From assembly GCF_013283835.1 (NCBI RefSeq), contig NZ_CP054052.1:2604001-2668000 (forward strand): a stretch of DNA of 64,000 nucleotides, read 5' to 3'. This stretch comes from Poseidonibacter lekithochrous. Lineage in GTDB: Bacteria; Campylobacterota; Campylobacteria; Campylobacterales; Arcobacteraceae. The notes under the pieces were generated by a model, which had not been told where the DNA came from, searched no databases, and saw nothing but the letters and a program-made list of their open reading frames with translations. The position numbers and the translations under genes are program-made. How positions within the stretch are numbered: the stretch's first letter is position 1; each line of letters starts with the position of its first letter. This document shows, in pieces, positions 18,198 through 26,606 of this stretch.

Positions 18198-18958
18198 TAA
18201 TACTCTAATGGGTTTGGATATTTATATTCAAATCCTAATCTTTCTATTTTACTTCCATCTATAATTCTATTTTTATACTCTTTTTTATTTTCAAATATTG
18301 GTTTTTCAAAATTATGTTTTTTAGCGTTTAATAAATATACTTCTTTTCTACTTGGATGAGAGGAAGCACATAAATTCAAAATACCATTTATATCATTTTT
18401 TATAGTAAAAATAGTAGCAGAAATCACATCATCTCTATGTACATAATTTACTTTTACATCCTCAGAATCTACTACTTTTCCTGCAAAATACTTACCCGCA
18501 ATTCTATTATAACCCATAAGACCAGAACATCTTAATATCACGTCTGTTCTGCTTTTTATTAAAACTTCTGCATCATAGACTTTTTGAGAAATAGGATTTT
18601 TTATCTCAAAATCCTCGTTAAATATAGTCTGTTCATTTGGATATATCGAAGTTGAACTAATAAAAATTAGCTTTTTTACCTTTGAAATATTTTTATGAGA
18701 ATAAATATTATTTAAGAATTCTAAATAGTTATTGAATTTTGAAGGAGGGAAATTTATAAATAGATAATCACACTCTAATAATTCATCTAAAAAGTCTAAT
18801 TTTTCTTCATTTAATAAATAAGGGTCTAAACCCTCATTTATATATTCTTCTTTTTTTTCATTCGTTCTAATTGATACTTTTACATTAAACTCATTTTTCA
18901 GTTCACTGGCTAAGGCATACCCTAACCAACCAGTACCTAGAATTGAAATTGTTTTCAT
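18194..18958 (-). CDS. NAD(P)-binding SDR-like epimerase/dehydratase (YeeZ-like)
   Basis: The protein of about 254 residues starts with a Rossmann loop, SILGTGWLGYALASEL. It has FISSTSIYP (the family Ser/Tyr region) and ILRCSGLMGYNRIAGKYF, typical of extended atypical SDR proteins such as YeeZ. The usual YxxxK is not clear, so catalysis is uncertain. I prefer the ATG at 18958, right after the ion-channel stop, with an AAAGAG site. A GTG three codons earlier would overlap the upstream gene. Confidence 0.75.
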   Translation of the reverse strand: MKTISILGTGWLGYALASELKNEFNVKVSIRTNEKKEEYINEGLDPYLLNEEKLDFLDELLECDYLFINFPPSKFNNYLEFLNNIYSHKNISKVKKLIFISSTSIYPNEQTIFNEDFEIKNPISQKVYDAEVLIKSRTDVILRCSGLMGYNRIAGKYFAGKVVDSEDVKVNYVHRDDVISATIFTIKNDINGILNLCASSHPSRKEVYLLNAKKHNFEKPIFENKKEYKNRIIDGSKIERLGFEYKYPNPLEYY

Positions 18959-18959
18959 A

Positions 18960-19760
18960 TTATTCACTCTTTTTTAAATCTTTTACTTCTTCTCTTAAAG
19001 CTTTAATCTCTTGAAGTAAAATATCTAACTTTAGATGATCTTCATGTAACTCTTCTTTCATATCAGCCTCTTGAAGTTTTTGCATTTCCCCAATAATAAC
19101 AGCAACAAATAAATTAAAGAATACAAATGCTGCAATAATTACAAAGGATACAAAATAAATCCAAGCCATAGGATAAACTTCCATAGCCTCGTACATAACA
19201 TCTGTCCAATCTTCAAAAGTTAGTACTCTAAATAAAGTAAGCATAGAGACTAAAAAGTCATTCCAAAGTCCAGATGGTAAATCATGGAAATAGAAATTCC
19301 CAATAATTGCATATATATAAAAAATTATAAACATTAAAATAACTATATCAATGATAGAAGGAATAGCTTTAATTAGCATATCAATGATTTTCTTTAATTC
19401 AGGACGTGCAGTAAAGAGTCGCAGAACTCTAAATACTCTTAACATCCTTGCAATTGCAGCAAATCCTGATTGCTCTAATGGTAATAGTGTAATTACAACA
19501 ATTACAAAATCAAAGACATTCCATCCTGATTTAAAGAAATTAACAAACTTTTTCTCAGCTACCATTTTAATTGCTATTTCAAATATAAAATATATTGTTA
19601 CAAAATAGTCTGCAAATTGTAAGAAAATAGAGTAATTAGTCTCTACTGTGTCAATTGTTTTAAAACCTAAAACAGAAGCATATGCAAGAATAATAAATGT
19701 TGTAAGATTTGAGAACCACCTAGCATCTCTTACTTGTTCAATCTTTTGCATTGTAGTCAT
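18960..19760 (-). CDS. One-domain voltage-gated cation channel (NaV/NaChBac family) with acidic, Ca-like filter
   Basis: The 266-residue protein has six membrane segments. S4 carries Arg105, 108, 111, 114 and 119 at three-residue spacing (in RMLRVFRVLRLF). The selectivity filter after the first pore helix reads TFEDWTD (residues 181-187), in the position of TLESWSM in NaVAb of Arcobacter butzleri. S6 ends near residue 225, and a charged C-terminal helix with heptad pattern (LKLDILLQEIKALREEV) should form the tetramer coiled coil. The filter has Asp at the positions of Ser178 and Met181 of NaVAb, so Ca2+ permeation is likely. An AAAGGA site precedes the ATG. Confidence 0.9.
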   Translation of the reverse strand: MTTMQKIEQVRDARWFSNLTTFIILAYASVLGFKTIDTVETNYSIFLQFADYFVTIYFIFEIAIKMVAEKKFVNFFKSGWNVFDFVIVVITLLPLEQSGFAAIARMLRVFRVLRLFTARPELKKIIDMLIKAIPSIIDIVILMFIIFYIYAIIGNFYFHDLPSGLWNDFLVSMLTLFRVLTFEDWTDVMYEAMEVYPMAWIYFVSFVIIAAFVFFNLFVAVIIGEMQKLQEADMKEELHEDHLKLDILLQEIKALREEVKDLKKSE

Positions 19761-19764
19761 TAAT

Positions 19765-20151
19765 TTAATCCTTTAAAATTGAGTATGTAGTTGTTAGCCA
19801 AGCTATAATAAGCAGTGTTCCACCAATTGGTGTTATTGCTCCAAGAATTGGCATATTAAAAATCACCAATGCATATAAAGAGAATGAAAAAATAATCATT
19901 CCTACTACAATAAGCCAAGAGCTAACAATAAGTTTTTTTGATTGTGGTTTAAAATTGATTAAAAGAGCCACTATTAAAAGCCCTAATGTATTATAGAAAT
20001 GGTATTCAACACCAGTATTATATACTTTTAGCATCTCAGCACTAACAATGGCTTTTAGACCATGAGCACCAAAGGCACCAATTGCAATAGCTAAAGCCAT
20101 CATAAACGATGCAATAGCAAGAAATTTTTTTGAATTGTTATCAAGAGTCAT
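19765..20151 (-). CDS. DUF423 family membrane protein (YgdD-like)
   Basis: About 128 residues with four membrane helices. The first, SFMMALAIAIGAFGAHGLKA, is diagnostic for DUF423, as is the later SSWLIVVGMIIFSFSLYAL and the TPIGGTLLIIAW segment. Function is unknown. I choose the ATG at 20151 because GGGAAG lies just before it; the upstream TTG at 20163 has no ribosome site. Confidence 0.88.
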   Translation of the reverse strand: MTLDNNSKKFLAIASFMMALAIAIGAFGAHGLKAIVSAEMLKVYNTGVEYHFYNTLGLLIVALLINFKPQSKKLIVSSWLIVVGMIIFSFSLYALVIFNMPILGAITPIGGTLLIIAWLTTTYSILKD

Positions 20152-20207
20152 TATACTTCCCAAAATTTAATTTTGCGGAAGTATATCAAAAAAAAGTTAA
20201 TAAAAAA

Positions 20208-20513
20208 CTACGCTTCTTCTGTAGATTTTTCTTTATTTTTTTCTTTGTCTTTATCTTTATCTTTTGACTTAGAGAAACCAGCACCTTTTTTCTCTTTTTT
20301 CTTTAAATCCAAATCATTAATTAATGTTTTATAATCCATACCTTCTTGATTCATTTTAGCAAAACAAGCTGCAATTGAAGCAATAGCATTTGGTACTTCT
20401 TTTTTCTTTTTATAAGCCTGGATGTTTTTTTCGCTAACTTTAATAAGTGCCGTAAATTTAGGTATCGTTAGCTCCGCATCTAGAAGCAATTTTTTGAATT
20501 CGATGAATGTCAT
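20208..20513 (-). CDS. Small HTH-like protein with charged low-complexity tail
   Basis: The 101-residue protein has an N-terminal helical part (residues 1-60). TIPKFTALIKVSEKNIQAYK in it resembles a Cro/XRE-like helix-turn-helix (skip of a turn between two helices, then a recognition helix). From residue 70 the tail is almost only Lys, Asp and Glu in a KDKDKDKEK pattern. It may bind nucleic acid, but no function can be assigned. A GGATAAATA spacer precedes the ATG. Confidence 0.6.
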   Translation of the reverse strand: MTFIEFKKLLLDAELTIPKFTALIKVSEKNIQAYKKKKEVPNAIASIAACFAKMNQEGMDYKTLINDLDLKKKEKKGAGFSKSKDKDKDKEKNKEKSTEEA

Positions 20514-20618
20514 TTATTTATCCGTTGTGTTTTTTTAGATTATACAGATAAATTTGTAAAAGTAAGATAAATTTATAATAAAATATAAATAAAGGTAATA
20601 AAATATATAGTTTTTATA

Positions 20619-20650
20619 AATTTAATTGGGTCAATTGACCCAATTAAATT
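20619..20650 (-). terminator. Palindrome at the end of the purine salvage operon
   Basis: A 32-nt perfect palindrome centres on TCAATTGA at 20634/20635. It reaches two bases into the phosphoribosyltransferase stop codon and has GGG/CCC in the arms. The most likely role is transcription termination, although a dyad operator is possible. Confidence 0.65.
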
Positions 20651-21095
20651 ATTTTACGTCAACTTCCCAGAAGAAGTCAATCCACTCGTTAGCTTCTCTA
20701 ACAGAGTAATCAGGTTTTAAAATAGCAGTACTTTTGTAGAAAAGTGTTGCTAATTTAAATTCCACATTTGGGAATTTTGCATTTAATATTTTAAGAATCT
20801 CTTGCATAGTTTCACCAGAATCAACAATATCGTCAATAACTAGAACTCTTTTTGCATGAGACATATCAGGAATATTGAAGATATTAAAAGTGTCTAATTT
20901 TAAATCACCCTCATAATGAATAGAGTTTAATGAATAAAGATTTCTCATATCTAAAGCTTGAGACATTAGGTGAGCTAAAGTAACTCCACCTCTTGCAACT
21001 GCTAATAATACATCTGGTTCATAATCTCTACAGCTATCTACTAGCTTTTGAGTATCTTCTTTAAATAAATCGTAACTGTAATAAAGTTTTTCCAA
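20649..21095 (-). CDS. Purine phosphoribosyltransferase (xanthine/guanine/hypoxanthine type)
   Basis: The 148-residue type I phosphoribosyltransferase shows the PRPP loop VLVIDDIVDSGETM (about residues 78-91) and VLLAVARGGVTLAHLM before it, like Gpt/XGPRT enzymes. The end, ANEWIDFFWE, resembles the purine-binding WI..PW region of XGPRT. It starts at TTG (21095) behind AAGGACAATTTT. It follows a purine permease gene by 10 nt, so import and salvage of a purine base are coupled. Confidence 0.88.
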   Translation of the reverse strand: MEKLYYSYDLFKEDTQKLVDSCRDYEPDVLLAVARGGVTLAHLMSQALDMRNLYSLNSIHYEGDLKLDTFNIFNIPDMSHAKRVLVIDDIVDSGETMQEILKILNAKFPNVEFKLATLFYKSTAILKPDYSVREANEWIDFFWEVDVK

Positions 21096-21105
21096 AAAAT
21101 TGTCC

Positions 21106-22398
21106 TTATAAAATAAATGCTAATGCACTAATAAATGTTATAACTAAAATACCTAAGTTTAAATCTGTAAACTCTTTTTTAGCTAGTTTGATAATAGTAT
21201 ATACTAAGAATCCCGCAGCAATACCATTTGTAATTGAGAATGTTAAAGGCATTAAAATAACAATTAAAAATGCCCCTGCACTTGTTGCTAAATCAGAATC
21301 TTCAAAATTAATTTTTCCAAGTTCTGTAAACATTAATACACCAACAACAACTAATACAGGGTAAATTGCATTTGATGGAATTGATTTAAATAATGGCAAC
21401 ATAAATAAAGTAGTTACAAAGAACATAGCAGTAAATACAGCTGTTAAACCTGTTCTACCACCCTCTTCAACTCCTGATGCACTCTCAATAAATGCAGTAG
21501 TAGTAGAAACACCAATCATAGCACCTGCTGTTGTAGCAATTGCATCTGCTTCTAATGTTTTCTGTAAAGATTTATCATCTTTATTATTCTCTTGAAATAA
21601 TTTAGCTCTTGTACCAACACCTGTTAATGTACCTAAAGTATCAAACATATCAGTAATTAAGAATGTAACAATTACAGGTAATAAAGATAATGATAAAGCA
21701 CTTAAGATATCTAATTTAAAGAAAATTGGTTCAATTGAAGCTGGTGCCGCAAGAATCTCTTTTGGTAACTCACCTAAACCAAGTGACCATGCAACAATAG
21801 ACGTAATACCTATTGCAAAAATAAATGCACCTTTAATTCTATATGCGTATAAAGAGAAAGAAAGAATTAATCCTAATACACCTATAAGTACATTTGGATT
21901 AGAGAAATCACCAAGCGAAACTAAAGTAGCTTCATTTGCAGTAATCATACCCATTTGTTTTAAACCAATAAAAGCGATAAAGGAACCAATACCCGCACTA
22001 ATTGCTCTTCTCAAGCTCATGGGGATGGATGTCATTATCCAAATTCTGAAGTTGGTTAATGATAATATTACAAACAATATACCTGATAAGAAAACAATAC
22101 CTAATGCAGTTTCCCAAGGCATTTTCATACCTAATACTAATCCGTATGAAAAGTAAGCATTTAACCCCATACCAACACTCATTGCGATTGGCGTATTTGA
22201 CCATAAACCTGAAAATAGAGTAGCTAAAATCGTAATTAAAGCAGTAGCTGTTACAACGGCATCCATTGGAAGACCAGCATCAGCTAAAATAAACCCATTT
22301 ACAGGAACGATATACATCATTGTTAAAAATGTTGTAAAACCAGCAGAAAACTCAGTTCCAACTGTCGTATTATGCTCTTTTAGTTTAAAAAAGTTCAT
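21106..22398 (-). CDS. NCS2/AzgA-type guanine-hypoxanthine permease
   Basis: The 430-residue, roughly 13-helix transporter starts with HNTTVGTEFSAGFTTFLTMMYIV. It contains SVGMGLNAYFSYG, ITDMFDTLGTLTGVGTRA and STTTAFIESASGVEEGGRTGLT, all standard in the AzgA/GhxP/PbuG branch. Substrates would be guanine, hypoxanthine or adenine. It sits upstream of the phosphoribosyltransferase on the same strand. AAGGAAAAG precedes the ATG. Confidence 0.92.
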   Translation of the reverse strand: MNFFKLKEHNTTVGTEFSAGFTTFLTMMYIVPVNGFILADAGLPMDAVVTATALITILATLFSGLWSNTPIAMSVGMGLNAYFSYGLVLGMKMPWETALGIVFLSGILFVILSLTNFRIWIMTSIPMSLRRAISAGIGSFIAFIGLKQMGMITANEATLVSLGDFSNPNVLIGVLGLILSFSLYAYRIKGAFIFAIGITSIVAWSLGLGELPKEILAAPASIEPIFFKLDILSALSLSLLPVIVTFLITDMFDTLGTLTGVGTRAKLFQENNKDDKSLQKTLEADAIATTAGAMIGVSTTTAFIESASGVEEGGRTGLTAVFTAMFFVTTLFMLPLFKSIPSNAIYPVLVVVGVLMFTELGKINFEDSDLATSAGAFLIVILMPLTFSITNGIAAGFLVYTIIKLAKKEFTDLNLGILVITFISALAFIL

Positions 22399-22520
22399 AA
22401 ACTTTTCCTTATTTTAAAATTAAGGACGAATTATACATAAAATTAAGTAAAAATTAATATAAATGGCAGCATTTTTTCGAAAAATTTCAAAAAGTTTCTT
22501 TTATTCTTATTTAACAACTG

Positions 22521-22534
22521 TTGATTCTCATCAA
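22521..22534. promoter_or_regulatory. Perfect FNR/CRP-family operator
   Basis: TTGAT-TCTC-ATCAA is an exact match to the FNR-type consensus TTGAT-N4-ATCAA. Its centre is at 22527.5, 63 bases before the start codon at 22591. A site at -41.5 would put transcription start near 22569, and a weak -10-like TACTAA lies at 22554-22559. This is the geometry of a class II activated promoter. Confidence 0.8.
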
Positions 22535-22590
22535 TGTAAAAATATATCTATTCTACTAAGATTTAAAAATAATAAATTTAGGAGAACGAA

Positions 22591-22935
22591 ATGAATTTAC
22601 TTCCAGAAGATGCAACAAAAATTGAAATCGATGGTTCAACAGTAGACTTTTTTGAATATAAACAAGATGGATTAATATATTATTACTTTGATACTTCAGA
22701 TAGAGGCGCACCAGAACCTATGGTAAATGCAATGGCAGGATTACAATTATTAGGAGAAGATAAAAAACTAATAATGATTAATCATAAGCCACCAATGGGA
22801 TTATTCCCAAGAATACAACAAAACTATAATTATGAAATTATTGAATTAGAAGATGGTAGACATAAAGTTGTTTTTACACATAAAGAAGGTTCAACACCAA
22901 ATGTAGACTTTTCAGCTAATACTTGCGCAGGATAA
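22591..22935 (+). CDS. DUF2249 domain protein
   Basis: The 114-residue protein fits DUF2249: DTSDRGAPEPMVNAMAGLQLL, then KKLIMINHKPPMGLFPRIQ, then a glycine-rich end. Small proteins of this SirA/TusA-like fold are frequent near denitrification and nitric oxide genes, where a redox or sulphur-related role has been proposed. The family's function is not settled. It ends in NTCAG with a lone Cys near the C-terminus. It is the first gene behind the FNR-type site, with an AGGAGAA ribosome site. Confidence 0.85.
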   Translation: MNLLPEDATKIEIDGSTVDFFEYKQDGLIYYYFDTSDRGAPEPMVNAMAGLQLLGEDKKLIMINHKPPMGLFPRIQQNYNYEIIELEDGRHKVVFTHKEGSTPNVDFSANTCAG

Positions 22936-22938
22936 AAA

Positions 22939-24174
22939 ATGACACAGATTTCACAGGACTTTGCACCACCATTTAAATTAATAGCACCATATTTTATTAT
23001 TGGTTCTATTTTTTATTTTTTATCAACACTTTATTCTTTTAATCTAGATATTTCTGAAATAAGTATTCATAGTACTAACTTATTATCATTAGCACATCTA
23101 TTTTTATTAGGTTTTGCAATGATGGTAATTTTTGGTGCAATGGCTCAACTTATCCCTGTGACATTAGAAGTTGGACATTTTAGTGTTGAGTTTTATTACT
23201 TAATATATCCATTTTTACTAATTGGAACAATATTAATGGTATTAGGTTTTTCAGTTAATAGTACATTGTTACAATATGGTGGAATACTAGTATTCATATC
23301 AATGATTATATTTCTTGCTGAGACATTTTTGACTATTAATAAAGTAAAACAATATTCAAATGTAATTAAAAGTATTGTTGTATCAAATATCTTTTTAACA
23401 CTTGGAATTATATTTGGAATTATAATGGCATTAACATATGCAGGGCAAATAAATACAAATATAGAAGAAATACTAAAAGCCCATGTATACTCAGTAATTT
23501 TGGGATATATAACAATTACTATAATGGCTTTATCATTAGTACTTATTCCAATGTTTGGTTTATCTCATAACTTTTCACAAAAGCCACTAAATAATGCTGT
23601 AATACTAATGAGTATATCCACAACATTTGTAATAATTTCATCTATTTTCTCAATTGCAATAATTGATAAATTAGCATATTTACTTTCAGTTGTTTCTTTA
23701 GCTATTTATTTTTATCAAGTATACTTAATTTTTAAAACAAGAGCAAGAAAAGAAAATGATATTTATGTACTATCACTATTTGTTGCTTTTATAGCTTTTG
23801 TATTATCTATAATTACAGGTTTCTTATGGATATTTATTGGTAATGAAAGATTATTAATAACAACAGCATGGCTAATGTTTTGTGGCTTTTTTACATTTGT
23901 AATTATAGGTCATTTATATAAAATTATTCCATTTTTAGTTTGGTTTGAGAAATTCTCGCCACTTGTAGGAAAACAAAAAGTACCGATGCTAATGGATATG
24001 GTTCCAAAAAAAGCTTCATATTATCAATTTACTTTTACATTACTAGGAACAATAGTTTCAACATTTGGATTAATACTTGCAGAAAATAGTTTATTTAAAG
24101 CAGGAATTTCATTTTTAGCAATAGGCGCAATTTTTTTAATAAATAATATAATATATATAATAAGGTATAAATAA
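22939..24174 (+). CDS. Twelve-helix membrane protein with threefold repeat, haem-copper-oxidase-like features
   Basis: The 411-residue protein has about 12 hydrophobic helices. Three segments are similar: LAHLFLLGFAMMVIFGAMAQ followed by LIPV (from residue 51), AHVYSVILGYITITIMALSL followed by VLIPMF (from 181), and WLMFCGFFTFVIIGHLYKII followed by PFL (from 311). Each is a helix ending in an I-P, and the segments carry His53, His182 and His325. Subunit I of haem-copper oxidases and NorB also has 12 helices with threefold pseudo-symmetry, so a distant relation is plausible, but the full six-His metal set is absent. The family function is unknown to me. It lies between DUF2249 and MIP18 genes and overlaps the latter by one base. 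Confidence 0.7.
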   Translation: MTQISQDFAPPFKLIAPYFIIGSIFYFLSTLYSFNLDISEISIHSTNLLSLAHLFLLGFAMMVIFGAMAQLIPVTLEVGHFSVEFYYLIYPFLLIGTILMVLGFSVNSTLLQYGGILVFISMIIFLAETFLTINKVKQYSNVIKSIVVSNIFLTLGIIFGIIMALTYAGQINTNIEEILKAHVYSVILGYITITIMALSLVLIPMFGLSHNFSQKPLNNAVILMSISTTFVIISSIFSIAIIDKLAYLLSVVSLAIYFYQVYLIFKTRARKENDIYVLSLFVAFIAFVLSIITGFLWIFIGNERLLITTAWLMFCGFFTFVIIGHLYKIIPFLVWFEKFSPLVGKQKVPMLMDMVPKKASYYQFTFTLLGTIVSTFGLILAENSLFKAGISFLAIGAIFLINNIIYIIRYK

Positions 24175-24476
24175 TGTATACAAAAGAAGAAATATTTAAA
24201 GCAGTATCAACAGTTAATGATCCTGAAGTTGGATTTAATCTAGTAGAGTTAGGTCTTATTTATGATGGAACTTGTGATGAAGAAGGAAATGTAATTGTTA
24301 CAATGACTTTATCAACAAAAGCTTGTCCATTACATCAAATGATTGTAAATTGGGTTGAAGAAGCAGTTTTAAGAGAGCTACCAAAAGCACAAAATGCAAC
24401 AGCAAATGTAATTTGGGAGCCAGCATGGAATATTACTATGGCAGAAGATCATGTAATAAAGGCATTAGCAAATTAG
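24174..24476 (+). CDS. MIP18-family (DUF59) metal-sulphur cluster assembly factor
   Basis: The 100-residue protein has the DUF59 pattern: VNDPEVGFNLVELGLIYDGT (Asp-Pro-Glu region), VTMTLSTKACPLHQMI (reactive Cys) and VIWEPAWNITMA at the end. Relatives SufT and PaaD mature Fe-S proteins. The start overlaps the membrane protein stop as TAATG, so the two are probably co-translated. Within an FNR-type operon it may help mature an Fe-S target; this is inferred. Confidence 0.9.
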   Translation: MYTKEEIFKAVSTVNDPEVGFNLVELGLIYDGTCDEEGNVIVTMTLSTKACPLHQMIVNWVEEAVLRELPKAQNATANVIWEPAWNITMAEDHVIKALAN

Positions 24477-24494
24477 ATTTTCAATCTAATTTGC
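24468..24494. terminator. Shared hairpin between convergent MIP18 and aminotransferase genes
   Basis: A perfect 12-bp stem (24468-24479 with 24483-24494) closes a TTC loop. It contains the last codons and stop of the MIP18 gene (24474-24476) and the stop of the facing gene (24486-24488). It likely serves as a bidirectional terminator. Confidence 0.7.
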
Positions 24495-25643
24495 TTTAAA
24501 ATACTTACTAAATAAACTCAAACAAATACTCTCTTTTGAAACATCATTTTCATCAATAATAGATGCCAATATTCTAACACCTTTTTCAATATCCTCAAAA
24601 GAAGAATTAGTAAAATTCAATCTTGCTTCATTAGTTTTTTTATTTAAATAAAATACTTCAGCAGGTACAAAAGCAAGACCTTTTAAAATTGCCTCTTCCG
24701 CTAACTTCATACTATTCCTATTAAAACTACCATAAATAAACATTCCACCATTAGGTCTAGTAAACTTAAATGAAGGAATATATTTTTCTAAACAATCTGC
24801 CATAAAATTCATTTTCATTCTATAATCAATATTTAATTTTTTAATATGAGAAAATAAATCATGAGAAGTTAAATATTCATCTAAAATCATTTGATTCAAA
24901 GTAGAAGTATGTAAATCTAATGACTCTTTCACAACTAATAAATTATCTATAAACTTCTTATTAGCTCTTATCCAACCAATTCTTAAACCAGGAGCAACAA
25001 TTTTAGAAAAGGAACCTAAATGAAAGGCTCTTTCACAATATTTTGAAATAGGTGTATTATATTCATTATCAAAATTTAAAAAAGTATATGCACCATCTTC
25101 AATAAAAAAAGATTTTTTTCTATTAATTATATTTATTAAAATTTCTCTCTCAATACTATTATAAGAATTTGTTGAAGGATTTTGAAAATCACTAATTGCA
25201 TATAAAATATTTGAACTATTTAATTTATTAGGTAACTCACTTATATATTTAAAAGAATCAATCTTCATATTTAAACTTTTAAAAGCACCTATTGCTCCAA
25301 TATAAGATGGTTGTTCAATAATTACATTCTTTTTATCTAATGATTTAACAATAATATCAAAGGCTTGTTGACTTCCACTTGTAATTAATATTTCATCAGC
25401 AGATGTTTTAAAACCTAATTTTTCTGTATAAATATCTGCAATTTTTTGTCTCAATCCAAATAATCCTCTAGATGAACTATATTGTAAAGCTTTACTATTT
25501 TTTAATACAATAGCACTTGCATTTTGAATCTCTTCTAATGGGAATAATCTTTCATCCGGTAAACCACCAGCAAAAGATATTATATTCTCATCAATAACAT
25601 CTAAAATTTCTCTAATATATGATCTTTTATTTCCTTTACTCAT
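24486..25643 (-). CDS. PLP-dependent class I/II aminotransferase (MocR/2-aminoadipate transaminase-like)
   Basis: About 385 residues of fold type I aminotransferase without an HTH domain. It shows ISFAGGLPDERLFP at the start, ILITSGSQQAFDII, DFQNPSTNSYN (Asn-Pro), the PLP lysine region HLGSFSKIVAPGLRIGW and the carboxylate Arg in EARLNFTNSS. These resemble LysN/AlaA-like enzymes and the catalytic half of MocR regulators. The start at 25643 (MSKGNKRSYIREIL) has AGGAAG in front, while the longer frame from 25709 has no site. It is divergent from an AraC regulator that may control it. Confidence 0.88.
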   Translation of the reverse strand: MSKGNKRSYIREILDVIDENIISFAGGLPDERLFPLEEIQNASAIVLKNSKALQYSSSRGLFGLRQKIADIYTEKLGFKTSADEILITSGSQQAFDIIVKSLDKKNVIIEQPSYIGAIGAFKSLNMKIDSFKYISELPNKLNSSNILYAISDFQNPSTNSYNSIEREILINIINRKKSFFIEDGAYTFLNFDNEYNTPISKYCERAFHLGSFSKIVAPGLRIGWIRANKKFIDNLLVVKESLDLHTSTLNQMILDEYLTSHDLFSHIKKLNIDYRMKMNFMADCLEKYIPSFKFTRPNGGMFIYGSFNRNSMKLAEEAILKGLAFVPAEVFYLNKKTNEARLNFTNSSFEDIEKGVRILASIIDENDVSKESICLSLFSKYFKAN

Positions 25644-25751
25644 TTTTCTTCCTATTTTTATTTGTAGTATAGGAAAATAATTTATTTTCTTCTTTATCTT
25701 ATATTTCATTTTATTTGTCTTATATTGCTATTATTTTTGTTATAATGAAAT

Positions 25752-26606
25752 ATGAAAAAAGAAACAAAACAAGAAAGAGCCGATATAATTAACAAAAGTA
25801 TCTACTATATGTATAAATATATAGATACAAATATTACACTAGACGAACTATCAAAATTAAATCATATATCAAAATATCATTATCATAGAATTTTTAAAGA
25901 AGAAACAGGTGATAATTTCTCAGATACTCTAACTTCAATTAGATTACAAAAAGCAGCAAATTTATTAATCTCTAATAGATTATCTACAATTACAGAGATT
26001 TCAATAAATTGTGGTTATACATCTCATTCCTCATTTATAAAAGCTTTTAAAAAAAGATTTCACTATACTCCAAGTCAATGGAGAAAAGGTTCATATAAAG
26101 AATATACAAAACAATTACTAGATGAAAAAGATATAAAACCTTTAAATTTAGAAGCAACAATAAAAGTAAATGAAGAAATCCACTGTGCATATATAAGACA
26201 CAAAGGGTATAACAAAAATATCAAATATACATGGGAAAGATTAAGAGCCTTTGCATATGAGTTAAATATTAGTAACTTTGACGAAATTGGATTACATCAT
26301 GATAACCCAAGTATAACACCTTTAGAAGAGTGTAGATATGTTGCAGCAATAAGTATTCCAAAAGATATAGAAATAAAAAATAGGATTTCAACTTTTACTA
26401 TTCCAAAATCATTATGTGCTGTGTTTAAATATACAGGTAAATATGGAGATATAATTAATCTAATTAGATATATTCACCATGAATGGATAGAAGACAAAGG
26501 TTATGAGATTACAACACTACCTAGTTATGTAAAATATATAAAAAATCATTTTATAGATAATGATGAATTTGAAATAGAAATAAATATCCCAATAAAAGTA
26601 ATATAA
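25752..26606 (+). CDS. AraC-family regulator with GyrI-like effector domain
   Basis: The 284-residue protein starts with two AraC HTH units (residues about 10-110), including LNHISKYHYHRIFKEETGDN and the conserved CGYTSHSSFIKAFKKRFHYTPSQWR. The second half is a GyrI-like/SOUL-type small-molecule domain (IHCAYIRHKGY, CRYVAAISIP). Such regulators (Rob/SoxS/BmrR-like combinations) often sense toxic compounds. It overlaps the following DMT exporter by one base, which fits a regulator-exporter pair. Confidence 0.9.
   Translation: MKKETKQERADIINKSIYYMYKYIDTNITLDELSKLNHISKYHYHRIFKEETGDNFSDTLTSIRLQKAANLLISNRLSTITEISINCGYTSHSSFIKAFKKRFHYTPSQWRKGSYKEYTKQLLDEKDIKPLNLEATIKVNEEIHCAYIRHKGYNKNIKYTWERLRAFAYELNISNFDEIGLHHDNPSITPLEECRYVAAISIPKDIEIKNRISTFTIPKSLCAVFKYTGKYGDIINLIRYIHHEWIEDKGYEITTLPSYVKYIKNHFIDNDEFEIEINIPIKVI

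Noticed and set aside
18190-18200. Terminator hairpin between convergent upp and epimerase
   Set aside because: Unlike the other convergent pairs, only weak scattered pairing is seen around the overlapping stop codons.
22399-22590. Purine riboswitch upstream of the NCS2 permease
   Set aside because: The leader of the permease shows no three-way junction or conserved purine-aptamer core; the only clear signal in this gap is the FNR-type site of the divergent operon.
24486-25709. Longer start of the aminotransferase at 25709
   Set aside because: The added 22 residues are lysine-rich translation of AT-rich leader with no ribosome site, while AGGAAG stands before the ATG at 25643.
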